This document shows, one piece after another, positions 17,871 through 26,235 of a stretch of DNA of 64,000 bases. Both the position numbers and the translations under genes were made by a program. The notes beneath the pieces were generated by a model, which was not told where the DNA came from, ran no database searches, and was given only the letters and a program-made list of their open reading frames with translations. Position 1 is the first letter of the stretch, and every line of letters begins with the position of its first letter. Origin of the DNA: Sinobaca qinghaiensis. Its GTDB lineage: Bacteria > Bacillota > Bacilli > Bacillales > Marinococcaceae. Where the stretch lies: the NCBI RefSeq assembly GCF_003610495.1, contig NZ_RAPK01000010.1, forward strand, positions 310,001-374,000. The letters run 5' to 3'.

Positions 17871-20800
17871 TTAATGCAGCACAAAACGGGTTTCGCTGTA
17901 TCCTTCTTTTGTTTTTTTCACTTCCAAAGTGGCAGGAATCACCTGCTTCATTTCCTGCACGTGGGAAATCACGCCGATCATGCGGCCCGACTGCTGCAGG
18001 TCGACGAGCGTATCGATCGCCTTCTGCAGGGATTCTTCATCAAGGGAGCCGAAGCCTTCGTCAATGAACATCGTTTCAATCGAAATACCGCCTTCATACG
18101 CCTGGATCACGTCTGCCATGCCGAGCGCAAGGCACAAGGAAGCGTTGAACTTCTCGCCTCCGGACAGGGTCTTTACGTCCCGCACCTGCCCGGTATAATT
18201 ATCGAGCACATCCAGACCGAGCCCGCTCTGCCTGCCACGCTTCTCGAGCCGGTCGCTGCGCATCAGGTAGTACTGGCCGTTTGCGAGGCGCTTCAGCCGT
18301 TCGTTAGCCGCATGAATAATCTGCTCGAGAAATTCAATCTGCAGGTAGCGCTCAAAGCTGATCTTTTTCGTATTCTCCCCCCGCACCACGTCATACAAGT
18401 CTTTAATCAGCTGAAACTCCTGTTCCACGTCCGCCAGTTCCTTTTCGGCAGCGGCGATTCTCTCCCTGCCTAGTTCAGCGTTGTTCAGATAGCTTTTTGC
18501 CTGCTGGTGCGCGGTTCTCGCCTCTTCCATCTCCTGCTGGAGTGCATTCAGCTTTTCCTGCAGCGCCGGCAGGTCGATCCGTTCCTGGTCTTGTAATGCC
18601 TCCTGCAGATCTTTTACCTGAACCGCAACGGTCTGCACGGCGGTGTGATAGTCCTTTACTTCCTGCTGCAGCGCTTCCCGCATTTCCACCGGAAGTTTTG
18701 CTTCCTGATAGATGGCTTCCGTAGAAAATCCGGCCTTCTCCAGCGCTTCTTCATAGGTGTTCTGTATTTTTCCCTGTTTGTTTTGTGCTTCCTGGAGCTG
18801 TTCTTCGGAATGCTTGACGTTTGCTTCTGCGGTAAGCAGCGCTTCCTTTGCCTTATCTCTAGCCTCCTGCGCCCGCTTCCACTCGCCTTCGAGCTTCTCG
18901 TACGTCGCGGTTGTTTCCTCGATTTTTTGTTTCAGATGCGTAAGAGAACGCAGCTCTTCCGGAATCGAAGCAATGCTCTGCTCATAGAGCGATGTTTCCG
19001 TCTTATAATCGGCACGCAGATTGGAGAGCCGCTCCGTCATTTTTGTCTGTTCTTCTACCTTTGTTTCAAGCGTTTTATCGTTTTTTCTAATCGTTTCCCT
19101 TAGTTCATCTATCGTTTCCTGATCTTTCTTCAGCTGCTGAATACTCTGGTTCAGCTCAATGCCCTGCCTGGAAATGGTTTGAAAATCCTGTGCCGCGCTT
19201 TCCGGGCTATAGCCGTTATCGATCAGTTCCTGCTTTTTTTCATTCTCCTGTTCCTGCATCGCATGTACTTTCGCCTGGGCGTTCGTGAAATCCGCTTCCT
19301 TTTGCTTTTTCTCGCGGCGCTTAGCTTCCAGCTCGTCTTTACCAGGAATATCGTCTGTCAGAACGGCAGATTTCGGATGTTCTTCGCTGCCGCAGACCGG
19401 GCAGGGCTTCCCATCATGCAGATGGTCCGCTGCCATGATACTGGCCTGCCCATTGAGCCAGCGCTCCTCCAGCTGTTCAAACGATTGTTCTTCTTTTTCA
19501 TAAATGGCTTTTAATCCTGATACTTCATTTACTGCCTCGTTCTTCGACGCCTGTTTTTTTAGGTATTCTTTCATAATAGTAGCCGCTGTACGGAGGTCAT
19601 TTAATTGTTCTGTTTTCTCCTGGAGGGAGCGGACGTTTTCTTCGAGCGGCTGCAGTTCTTCCCGCTTTTTAGTCAGTTCCGCTCTTGCCTGCTGAACCTC
19701 CCGTTCGCCCGTTTCTGCCTGTTGGGAAAGCTTTTCTTCTTCGGTTTTTAACTGCCGGATGTTCTGCTTTTTACTCTCCAGCTCCTGTACGGTGGGAAGA
19801 TGCGACTCAAGACGGTCCCGTTCTTTTCTCGTATCTTCCCGGAGCTGCGCTTTGTTTTCTTCTTCGGTAAACACCGCCTGGGCGGTCTTCTGCTTTTCGG
19901 AAGCACTGTTATAAGCGGCTTTTGCCTGTTCCTGCTGCTTTTGTTTACGTGTTGCTTCTTCCCGTATCTCCACTGCCTGCTTTTCATATACTTCCAGCTG
20001 CGCGGCTTTCTCGGCAAGCTGCAGCTGCTGTTCCTTTGCGGCAAACTGCTCCTGCTTGTCTTCGAGCTGCTTTTGTTCCTGCTGCTTTTCTACCAGAGTA
20101 TCGATGCGCTTGTTCAGATCCTGCGCCTGATGAAACTGGGCTTCGACTTTTTTGACGCTTTCTGCTTTGGCCTGGAACGTTTGGTAGGTATCCTCCTGCT
20201 GCTGTTCGTAAAACGAGATTTCCTGGGCCAGCCCGTCCAGCACCTGGTTTGTGTTATAGTGCTCCTGCGCGAGAACGTTAAAAAACGCCGACTCCTCCCG
20301 CTGCGGCAGAGAGGCCTTTGCATTTTCAATATGTATCTCTCTCGTATGCTTCTGATTATCGAACTGCTTTTGGATGTCTTTGCGCTTGCCGTCCAGATGA
20401 TCGACGACCCGTTTATAAAAGCTTGTCTTAAAGATTTTCCGAAGGATTTCTTCCTTGTTTTCCGTTTCTGAGGTGAGCAGTTTCCGGAACTCTCCCTGCG
20501 GCAGCATCACAATCTGGCTGAACTGGTCTTTCGTCAGACCGATAATCGACTGGATTTTTTCATTCACCTGGGTTGCGATAAAGCGGTCGGTTAACGGGGT
20601 TTCCTGTCCGTCCGTAATTTCATAAAGCTCATACTTTTCCCCGGTGCCGCTTTTGTTTCCCGCTTTGACGTGGGAGAGCTGGCGGAATACCCGGTACGCG
20701 CGGCCTTTGAGTTCAAATTCAAACGTAACGGAAGTATGCAGGTCATCCTCAGCAAAGTGGCTGCGCATCGAGCGGATGTCGCTGCGGTCTTCCCCGCTGG

Positions 20801-20966
20801 CGTCCCCGTAAAGCGCAAAGCAGATCGCATCGAAAATCGACGTCTTACCCGCGCCGGTTTTTCCGGAAATTACGAACAGCTTGTGATCCTGCAGATCATT
20901 AAAATCAATCACTTCCTGGTTTTTATACGGACCGAAAGCGGTCATTTTTATTTTTAATGGCTTCAT
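17871..20966 (-). CDS. sbcC: DNA repair exonuclease complex ATPase SbcC (Rad50-like)
   Basis: The ATPase half of the SbcCD nuclease, which opens and cuts DNA hairpins and protein-blocked ends. The 1031-residue protein has Walker A GKTGAGKT (35-42), two long coiled-coil arms, the zinc hook CPVC (about 522-525), the signature LSGGEKFNASL and Walker B MFIDEGFGSLD near the C-terminus. The ATG at 20966 overlaps the sbcD stop by four bases (ATGA), so the two are translationally coupled. Length and motifs are complete. Confidence 0.96.
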   Translation of the reverse strand: MKPLKIKMTAFGPYKNQEVIDFNDLQDHKLFVISGKTGAGKTSIFDAICFALYGDASGEDRSDIRSMRSHFAEDDLHTSVTFEFELKGRAYRVFRQLSHVKAGNKSGTGEKYELYEITDGQETPLTDRFIATQVNEKIQSIIGLTKDQFSQIVMLPQGEFRKLLTSETENKEEILRKIFKTSFYKRVVDHLDGKRKDIQKQFDNQKHTREIHIENAKASLPQREESAFFNVLAQEHYNTNQVLDGLAQEISFYEQQQEDTYQTFQAKAESVKKVEAQFHQAQDLNKRIDTLVEKQQEQKQLEDKQEQFAAKEQQLQLAEKAAQLEVYEKQAVEIREEATRKQKQQEQAKAAYNSASEKQKTAQAVFTEEENKAQLREDTRKERDRLESHLPTVQELESKKQNIRQLKTEEEKLSQQAETGEREVQQARAELTKKREELQPLEENVRSLQEKTEQLNDLRTAATIMKEYLKKQASKNEAVNEVSGLKAIYEKEEQSFEQLEERWLNGQASIMAADHLHDGKPCPVCGSEEHPKSAVLTDDIPGKDELEAKRREKKQKEADFTNAQAKVHAMQEQENEKKQELIDNGYSPESAAQDFQTISRQGIELNQSIQQLKKDQETIDELRETIRKNDKTLETKVEEQTKMTERLSNLRADYKTETSLYEQSIASIPEELRSLTHLKQKIEETTATYEKLEGEWKRAQEARDKAKEALLTAEANVKHSEEQLQEAQNKQGKIQNTYEEALEKAGFSTEAIYQEAKLPVEMREALQQEVKDYHTAVQTVAVQVKDLQEALQDQERIDLPALQEKLNALQQEMEEARTAHQQAKSYLNNAELGRERIAAAEKELADVEQEFQLIKDLYDVVRGENTKKISFERYLQIEFLEQIIHAANERLKRLANGQYYLMRSDRLEKRGRQSGLGLDVLDNYTGQVRDVKTLSGGEKFNASLCLALGMADVIQAYEGGISIETMFIDEGFGSLDEESLQKAIDTLVDLQQSGRMIGVISHVQEMKQVIPATLEVKKTKEGYSETRFVLH

Positions 20967-22120
20967 TTCCGCTCCCCTTCTTTCACGTTCAGCGCCTGCA
21001 GCGCATCCTGGAATAACTGCTCGGTCGCTTCCGTTGCTTCCGAACCTCTCACTTCTTCGTAGAACGATTGAAACAGCGCGAAGTCACTCATCTTCGTGCG
21101 GTCTTTCAGCGTACTCTCCGAATCTGTTACAGACAACGTAGGAAACTCTCGCTCCACGTGCATCGCGTTTGGATAGACCGAGCGGATCTTCTCCATAGCT
21201 GAGAGCACCACGGTCTCGTCTAGCAGTTTCACAAACACGTAGTCTTCACATATCTCGTGCTCCAGAATATCAGCGATATAGCCTTCCACTGCATACATGT
21301 CGTGCTTTGGCTCCAGCAGCCGCTTCTCTACTTCCACCGTGCCGTCGGCAGCAATGTCCACCACCAGATAGCCTTTCTTGTGCGTCTGTTCGGAAAGAGA
21401 ATATTTCAGCGGCGAGCCCGAATACTGCACCGTCTGCCGGCCGACGAAATGCCCCTGATGCAGATGGCCGAGCGCTACATAGTCAAATCCGTCCAGATAA
21501 CCAGCGCTCGCCTGATCCGCACCGCCGATGGAAAGCTGCCGTTCGGACGTGCTCGTGTTTTCCTTTTCTTCCCCGTGCGACGTCAGAAACGCGTGCCCTA
21601 CAAATACGTGGCGGGCATTTGGATCTTTGACGGCTTCTATTTTTGCCGTAATTGCACGCAGGGCGTCATCATGCGTTTTTACCGTTTCATCTTCAAGCGC
21701 AAGCCGCACCTGGCTCGGATCAGTGTAGGGCACTAAGTGAAAGTGCACCTCACCGGCGTCATCGTGCAGCACGACCGGCTGAAAGGGCTCGCTCAGTTCC
21801 CCGGTAATATGAAAGCCGGACTGTTTCATCACTTCCCGGCCAAAATGCAGGCGGCTCGGGCTGTCGTGGTTGCCTGCGATCGCAAGCAGCGGTATGTTCA
21901 GCTCGATCGCAATGATTTCGAGCACCCGGTTTAATAACTGGACGGCCTCAGTCGGCGGCACCGCCCGATCGTAAAGATCTCCTGCAATAATAACTGCATC
22001 CGGCGTTTCTGCTTTCACCGCTTCGATAAACTGTTCCAAAATGTATTCCTGGTCTTCGGTCATATAAACGCCCTGAACCAGCTTGCCTAAATGCCAGTCC
22101 GCCGTATGGAAAAATTTCAT
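20963..22120 (-). CDS. sbcD: DNA repair exonuclease SbcD (Mre11-like)
   Basis: Metal-dependent nuclease half of SbcCD. The 385-residue protein starts KFFHTADWHLGK and carries the phosphoesterase motifs ADWHLG, IAGDLYDRAVPP, AGNHDSPSRL and LGHLHQGHFVG, whose Asp and His residues hold two Mn2+ ions. I chose the ATG at 22120 because AGAGGAG lies eight bases upstream; the GTG at 22129 sits on top of that binding site. It is transcribed ahead of sbcC with a four-base overlap. Confidence 0.95.
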   Translation of the reverse strand: MKFFHTADWHLGKLVQGVYMTEDQEYILEQFIEAVKAETPDAVIIAGDLYDRAVPPTEAVQLLNRVLEIIAIELNIPLLAIAGNHDSPSRLHFGREVMKQSGFHITGELSEPFQPVVLHDDAGEVHFHLVPYTDPSQVRLALEDETVKTHDDALRAITAKIEAVKDPNARHVFVGHAFLTSHGEEKENTSTSERQLSIGGADQASAGYLDGFDYVALGHLHQGHFVGRQTVQYSGSPLKYSLSEQTHKKGYLVVDIAADGTVEVEKRLLEPKHDMYAVEGYIADILEHEICEDYVFVKLLDETVVLSAMEKIRSVYPNAMHVEREFPTLSVTDSESTLKDRTKMSDFALFQSFYEEVRGSEATEATEQLFQDALQALNVKEGERK

Positions 22121-22257
22121 TCCTGCCACTCCTCTTTTCTGATGGATAAAATAAAAGCTATCTATGTAAAGAATGTATGTTCTCTCGTTAGAATTACTAT
22201 ACCAAACTGAAAGATGTTTTTGTATGGATGCTATCTTCTATTTCTTATCAACAACTA

Positions 22258-22300
22258 AAAAAAGCCCTATAGAAGGCCGCTGACCTTTTAAAGGGCTTAC
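22258..22300 (-). terminator. Terminator of the VOC gene
   Basis: On the minus strand AAGCCC (22298-22293) and GGGCTT (22267-22262) form the outer stem, with AAAGG/CCTTC as an inner stem. A run of seven T follows. It lies just after the stop of the VOC gene. Confidence 0.8.
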
Positions 22301-22308
22301 CCATTTTC

Positions 22309-22692
22309 TCACTGCTGGGTGGCAACACTCCATATATTCCCCCCAAAGTCTTTGAATGTTCCTCTTTTGTCCGGGTCTCCTCTTTGAGCAGGCTTTTCCA
22401 TTGACGTACACCCTGACTGAACGGCCCTATCAAATACCTCATCTACGTTCGGTACATACACATGCAGCAGATGGCTTACAGCCGGATACTGCTCGGAAGC
22501 ATCTGCGATCATCATCACCGAGTCATCAATCTGGATCTCGGCATGCATGATGGTTCCGTCTTCGTTATCGTAGCGCCGCAGCTCCTTTGCACCAAACACT
22601 TCTTTTAAAAAATCCATCAGCTTTTGAGCATCGTCTACGATTAAATAGGGGGATAATGAATTATAGCCATCCGGTTTGAAAGCATGATTCAT
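22309..22692 (-). CDS. VOC family (PhnB/glyoxalase-like) protein
   Basis: A 127-residue protein of the vicinal oxygen chelate fold. It opens SLSPYLIVDDAQKLMDFLKEVFGA and contains MHAEIQIDDSVMMIAD, typical of the PhnB / YdeM-like class whose members include resistance and isomerase proteins but mostly lack a known reaction. I chose the ATG at 22692 because TGGAGGTGATT lies before it; the GTG at 22701 falls inside that ribosome binding site. It is monocistronic, with its own terminator. Confidence 0.82.
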   Translation of the reverse strand: MNHAFKPDGYNSLSPYLIVDDAQKLMDFLKEVFGAKELRRYDNEDGTIMHAEIQIDDSVMMIADASEQYPAVSHLLHVYVPNVDEVFDRAVQSGCTSMEKPAQRGDPDKRGTFKDFGGNIWSVATQQ

Positions 22693-22836
22693 TTTAATCA
22701 CCTCCAGTTGCTTATATTATGCCCGGTTATATGGATGATAAACCAAAAGCTCCCGGTTCTGTTTTTTAAAGTGAAGGCTATGGCTGTGCATAGTTTTCCT
22801 ATATAATTTTAAGTAAAAACAGAGGAGGAACGTTCA

Positions 22837-23790
22837 ATGAAAGCTGTCGTGCTGGACAGATTTGGCGGTCCTGAAGAGCTGGCGCTGAAGGAGGTGCCGA
22901 TTCCGGTCGTGGGTGACGATGAGGTGCTTATAAAAGTAATGTACGCAGGCATTGGACAGTGGGATATATTTGAAAGAGAAGGCGGATACGATAGCATGCT
23001 CGGACTGTATTCTGACTTCCCGTACATTTTAGGTTCGGAAGGATCAGGCGTTGTTTATGCAAAAGGAAAAAATGTAGATGGACTCGCTGAAGGAGATAGG
23101 GTGTATGCCCCGGGTTTTCTTAATCCGAAGGGCGGCTTTTATGCCGAATATGCGGCGGTGGCGGCAAACGATGTTAAACGCATCCCCGACTCTCTTACGA
23201 GCAAAGAAGCGGGGGTGATCTCCGGCATTGGCATAACGTCTCTAAGAGGACTCGAAGACGTGTTAAAGCTCCAAAAAGAGGAGACAATTATGATTTTAGG
23301 AGCCGGCGGTGGCGTTGGTCATCTGGCCGTGCAAATCGCCCGGCAGATGGGAGCGAGAGTATTCGCGATCGCTTCCGGCACAGATGGAGTGTCTCTCCTG
23401 CAGACACTTCAGGTGGAAGCTGCAGTAGACGGAAGGAAAGACGATGTGATCGCAGCCGCGGAAGATTTTGTATATGGTGGTTTTGATAAAGCGTTGTTTA
23501 CAGCCGGCGGAGATTTTGCAGATTCTTTAATTCAGTGTATCGGCAGCGGCGGGCAGATAGCCTATCCGAACGGTGTACAGCCCATTTCAAATGTAAGATC
23601 TGATATTCGTGTCTCCAGCTATAACGGCGACCCTGAACCGGATATTATAAACAGGCTGTATAATCGGATCCGCTCAGGGAAGATTCGCGCTCATATAGAC
23701 CAGGAGTTTGCATTGAGCGATTTTTATAATGCGCATCTGGCTCTTGCTGACCATTATGTAGGTAAGCTCTGCTTCAAAATAAATAACTAA
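22837..23790 (+). CDS. NADP-dependent zinc-less alcohol dehydrogenase/quinone oxidoreductase
   Basis: A 317-residue medium-chain dehydrogenase/reductase. The GroES-like half (residues 1-115; GSEGSGVVYAKGKNV) lacks the zinc ligands. The Rossmann half carries ILGAGGGVGHLAVQIAR (about residues 150-166) for NAD(P)H binding. Such enzymes reduce quinones or alpha,beta-unsaturated carbonyls in the cytoplasm. The ATG at 22837 follows AGAGGAGG. It stands alone between terminators. Substrate unknown. Confidence 0.88.
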   Translation: MKAVVLDRFGGPEELALKEVPIPVVGDDEVLIKVMYAGIGQWDIFEREGGYDSMLGLYSDFPYILGSEGSGVVYAKGKNVDGLAEGDRVYAPGFLNPKGGFYAEYAAVAANDVKRIPDSLTSKEAGVISGIGITSLRGLEDVLKLQKEETIMILGAGGGVGHLAVQIARQMGARVFAIASGTDGVSLLQTLQVEAAVDGRKDDVIAAAEDFVYGGFDKALFTAGGDFADSLIQCIGSGGQIAYPNGVQPISNVRSDIRVSSYNGDPEPDIINRLYNRIRSGKIRAHIDQEFALSDFYNAHLALADHYVGKLCFKINN

Positions 23791-23796
23791 AACAAA

Positions 23797-23834
23797 AAAA
23801 GCGCCGTCTCCAATCGTAATGGAGCGCGCGCTTT
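23797..23834. terminator. Terminator between oxidoreductase and DUF1456 genes
   Basis: AAAAGCGC with inner TCTCCA pairs with TGGAG and GCGCTTTT. The minus strand continues into seven T, the plus strand only into TTTTGC, so it is strongest for the DUF1456 gene and weaker for the oxidoreductase gene. Confidence 0.8.
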
Positions 23835-23836
23835 TG

Positions 23837-24355
23837 CTATCCTCTGTATTTAATCGCTAACCCTTTTAGAAAATTCCTTGCGTACTGATCGCCAAACTGC
23901 CGGTAGTTCTTGTGGCCTTCCTTCCGCAGCAGGCCGCTTACTTCCCCTTTGGTAATCGTAACGTCAGCATTGTCCAGAATATCCACAATGTCGTCGCTCG
24001 TTAACTGCAGGGCTATTTTTACTTTTTTCAGCATGACGTTATTCACACTGGAGTAGTTCTTGATCGACCGGTCCGGCTTCATCGGCTCGCCGTCTTTTGT
24101 AGTCTGCGGCCCACGCTTGAACGTGATCAGCCCATTTAAAAAGGACTCCAGCATGCTGTTCGTACATTTGAGGTGATGGTCGTCTTCATAGATTTCATCA
24201 TCTTCCTCTTCATCGCTTTCTTCTACCTTCGTGAGAACTTTCCGTACTTCTTCCTTGGAGAGATCCACCCCGCCAAGCCTGAATATTTCCATCACGTCCT
24301 GATCTCTTATATCCAGAGCGTACCGTATTCTAATGACAATGTCGTTGTTATTCAT
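23837..24355 (-). CDS. DUF1456 family protein (YehS-like)
   Basis: A 172-residue soluble protein made of two copies of the DUF1456 helical domain. The first is at about residues 1-75 (VIRIRYALDIRDQDVMEIFRLGG) and the second at about 100-170 (LKKVKIALQLTSDDIVDILDNAD). A very acidic linker (EESDEEEDDEIYEDD) lies inside the first repeat. No enzymatic role is known for the family. The ATG at 24355 follows GGAGG. Ordinary chromosomal gene. Confidence 0.88.
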   Translation of the reverse strand: MNNNDIVIRIRYALDIRDQDVMEIFRLGGVDLSKEEVRKVLTKVEESDEEEDDEIYEDDHHLKCTNSMLESFLNGLITFKRGPQTTKDGEPMKPDRSIKNYSSVNNVMLKKVKIALQLTSDDIVDILDNADVTITKGEVSGLLRKEGHKNYRQFGDQYARNFLKGLAIKYRG

Positions 24356-24401
24356 TCGTAAACCTCCATACTGTATCTATTCCAACTGCTTTTCCCTTTA
24401 C

Positions 24402-24881
24402 TTAACGGGTTCGGTCCAGCGTTTCCCGGTAATATTCTTTCAGCTCCGCTGCATTGTTTTTCCATTCCACCGGCTGGCCATAAACCAGCTGATGAAAGGC
24501 ATCCAGGCACACATGCCAGCCTGCCGCGGTCTCCACTGCCCACGCATCGTCGTCAAACGTATGCGTAAAAATCATGCGGGAGCCTGTGTCTTCTTTCCGT
24601 ATTACAATGTTCAATAAATCATCCTCTTCACGGAAACCAAATACATGGGGCTGCTCCAGCTCTGTAATAACACCATTGTATGTTGTTCCTTCCCCGTCAT
24701 CGAAGGCAATGCCGCCACCGATTCTCAGATCTATTTCTCCTGTCGCAAACGGATACCACTGGGAAAAGGCATCCGGATTTGTCAGCACACTAAAAACCTC
24801 TTCCGGAGTGTAAGGCAAAAACCGTTCAAACCGTAACACATAACGCCCGTTTTCCTTATGTAGTGTACCATATTCATTCAT
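24402..24881 (-). CDS. SRPBCC (AHSA1-like) domain protein
   Basis: A 159-residue START/AHSA1-type protein with a hydrophobic ligand cavity. Family signs are RFLPYTPEEVFSVLTNPDAFSQWYPFA near the N-terminus, here located by its PEEVFSVLT core, and GWHVCLDAFHQLVYG near the C-terminus. I chose the ATG at 24881 because AAAGGAGG lies eight bases upstream; the frame extends 8 codons further without a site. Ligand and role unknown. It stands next to DUF1456 and VOC genes in the same orientation. Confidence 0.85.
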   Translation of the reverse strand: MNEYGTLHKENGRYVLRFERFLPYTPEEVFSVLTNPDAFSQWYPFATGEIDLRIGGGIAFDDGEGTTYNGVITELEQPHVFGFREEDDLLNIVIRKEDTGSRMIFTHTFDDDAWAVETAAGWHVCLDAFHQLVYGQPVEWKNNAAELKEYYRETLDRTR

Positions 24882-24998
24882 CGTTTTATCCTCCTTTTCT
24901 CTCACTTGTCAGACCCAGATAACCATTAACCGTACACTCATTATGACATATCTGTTTTTTTGTGTTTATTGAAGCCGAAAAAAGGAAGGCAGCAAATT

Positions 24999-25451
24999 TC
25001 ACTGCACTTCCGTTTCTTCTATTTTCTCCGCCAGCTCCACAATAATCCCTTCCGGTCCCCGAACGTAGCACAATTTGTACATGTCTTTATAATTTGTAAT
25101 CTCCCCAAAAAGTTTCGCACCTTTGTTTTTCAATTTGGCCGTTATGCCCTCAATATCCTCCACAGCAAAGGCAATATGACGGATGCCCAGCGTATTAGCA
25201 AAAGACGGCTGAATCCCTTTTTCATCTAACGGCATATAAAATTTAACCAGCTCCAGATTGGCCTCGCCTCCCGGCACCTTCAGCATGACAACCGTCTCCC
25301 GAACATCCGTCAGCCCAATTATCCGCTCCACCCATTCACCTTCCACATCTACTTCCCTTATTACTTCCAGTCCAAGCTCAAGGAAAAAAGCTTTAGCCGC
25401 AGGAAGATCATTGACGATTACACCTACATGATCCATTCTCTGCACCTTCAT
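24999..25451 (-). CDS. VOC family (glyoxalase/methylmalonyl-CoA epimerase-like) protein
   Basis: A 150-residue two-repeat VOC protein. RMDHVGVIVNDLPAAKAFF opens the first beta-alpha-beta-beta-beta unit, with a metal-type His, and IRHIAFAVEDIEG opens the second; VRGPEGIIVELAE supplies the C-terminal metal Glu. These fit metal-dependent glyoxalases or epimerases, substrate unknown. The ATG at 25451 follows GGGGAGG; the GTG at 25460 overlaps that site. Single gene. Confidence 0.83.
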   Translation of the reverse strand: MKVQRMDHVGVIVNDLPAAKAFFLELGLEVIREVDVEGEWVERIIGLTDVRETVVMLKVPGGEANLELVKFYMPLDEKGIQPSFANTLGIRHIAFAVEDIEGITAKLKNKGAKLFGEITNYKDMYKLCYVRGPEGIIVELAEKIEETEVQ

Positions 25452-25565
25452 ACTCCGCACCTCCCCAGTTTATTAAAATGCACCAGACAAGACGAACATC
25501 GAATAGTACAGTATCCTTCTCTTTCCCAAGCTCTTTTTCCTTTTAAAATAATTGAATTTGGACAT

Positions 25566-25597
25566 AACCACCAGGACGAGCCCGGTGGTTTACTAAT
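25566..25597. repeat. Short imperfect hairpin repeat, copy 1
   Basis: AACCACC and GGTGGTT (25566-25572, 25584-25590) form a small hairpin followed by TTACTAAT. A related sequence at about 26105-26137 keeps ACCACCAGGA, CCC and TTTACTAAT but has lost the pairing. The two copies bracket the YCII gene. Meaning unknown; they may be relics of a terminator duplicated with the gene. Confidence 0.45.
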
Positions 25598-25613
25598 TAC
25601 ACTGATATCTCTA

Positions 25614-25949
25614 TTACTGTTCCTCCGTGTCCCAAAACGGCCGGATCTCAATGACCCCGTTCGCCCTGGCGCAGGGCGTGTCAGCCACGAGATCAATCAC
25701 TTCCTCCACGCTCTCTGCTTCAATAACTGAAAACCCAGCAAGCGGAAGTCCGTTATGTCCGCCGCTCTCTTCTGTCACCTGGAGGTTTTTATCCCAATTT
25801 CGAACAGCCGTCACTTTAGGCTGCACAGCGGATATTAGATTTCCCTTTTCCTGTATCACCTTATCCTGAGCCAGTACTTCTTCTTTCTCACTCTCGTTTA
25901 ATTCGTTCCAGCCCGCTTCATCTCCATACGCCAGGCAAAGAAATTTCAC
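25614..25949 (-). CDS. YCII-related domain protein (DGPF-like)
   Basis: A 111-residue protein that begins KFLCLAYGDEAGWNEL, the usual start of the YCII/DGPF family of small alpha-beta barrels; GGHNGLPLAGFSVIEAESVEE, located by its LAGFSVIEA core, is the second half. The family has no settled function; some members are tied to sigma factors. The start is GTG at 25949 with AGAGGA about nine bases upstream. It is the last clearly chromosomal-looking gene before the A+T-rich defence region. Confidence 0.82.
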   Translation of the reverse strand: MKFLCLAYGDEAGWNELNESEKEEVLAQDKVIQEKGNLISAVQPKVTAVRNWDKNLQVTEESGGHNGLPLAGFSVIEAESVEEVIDLVADTPCARANGVIEIRPFWDTEEQ

Positions 25950-26235
25950 CGTTCATCCTCTCCTCTTTTTAGATGTATAGGAACTATTCTTCGCCACAAC
26001 TACAATTATTCCTGCAGACGGCTGGCAGGAAAGAAACGAGCCTGACCTTTTCATCCTTTATTTTTCTTTTGCTTTATTACTACTATTAAATATAAAGACA
26101 GTAAAAAACCACCAGGAGGTCCCTGATGATTTACTAATCTTTTATACTGGCATATTTATTCCCTTAATGATTTAGCTATTACATATTAATTTTTTATAAT
26201 GTTTGTTTTGATAAATCAGTTTAAAAATTTTTATA

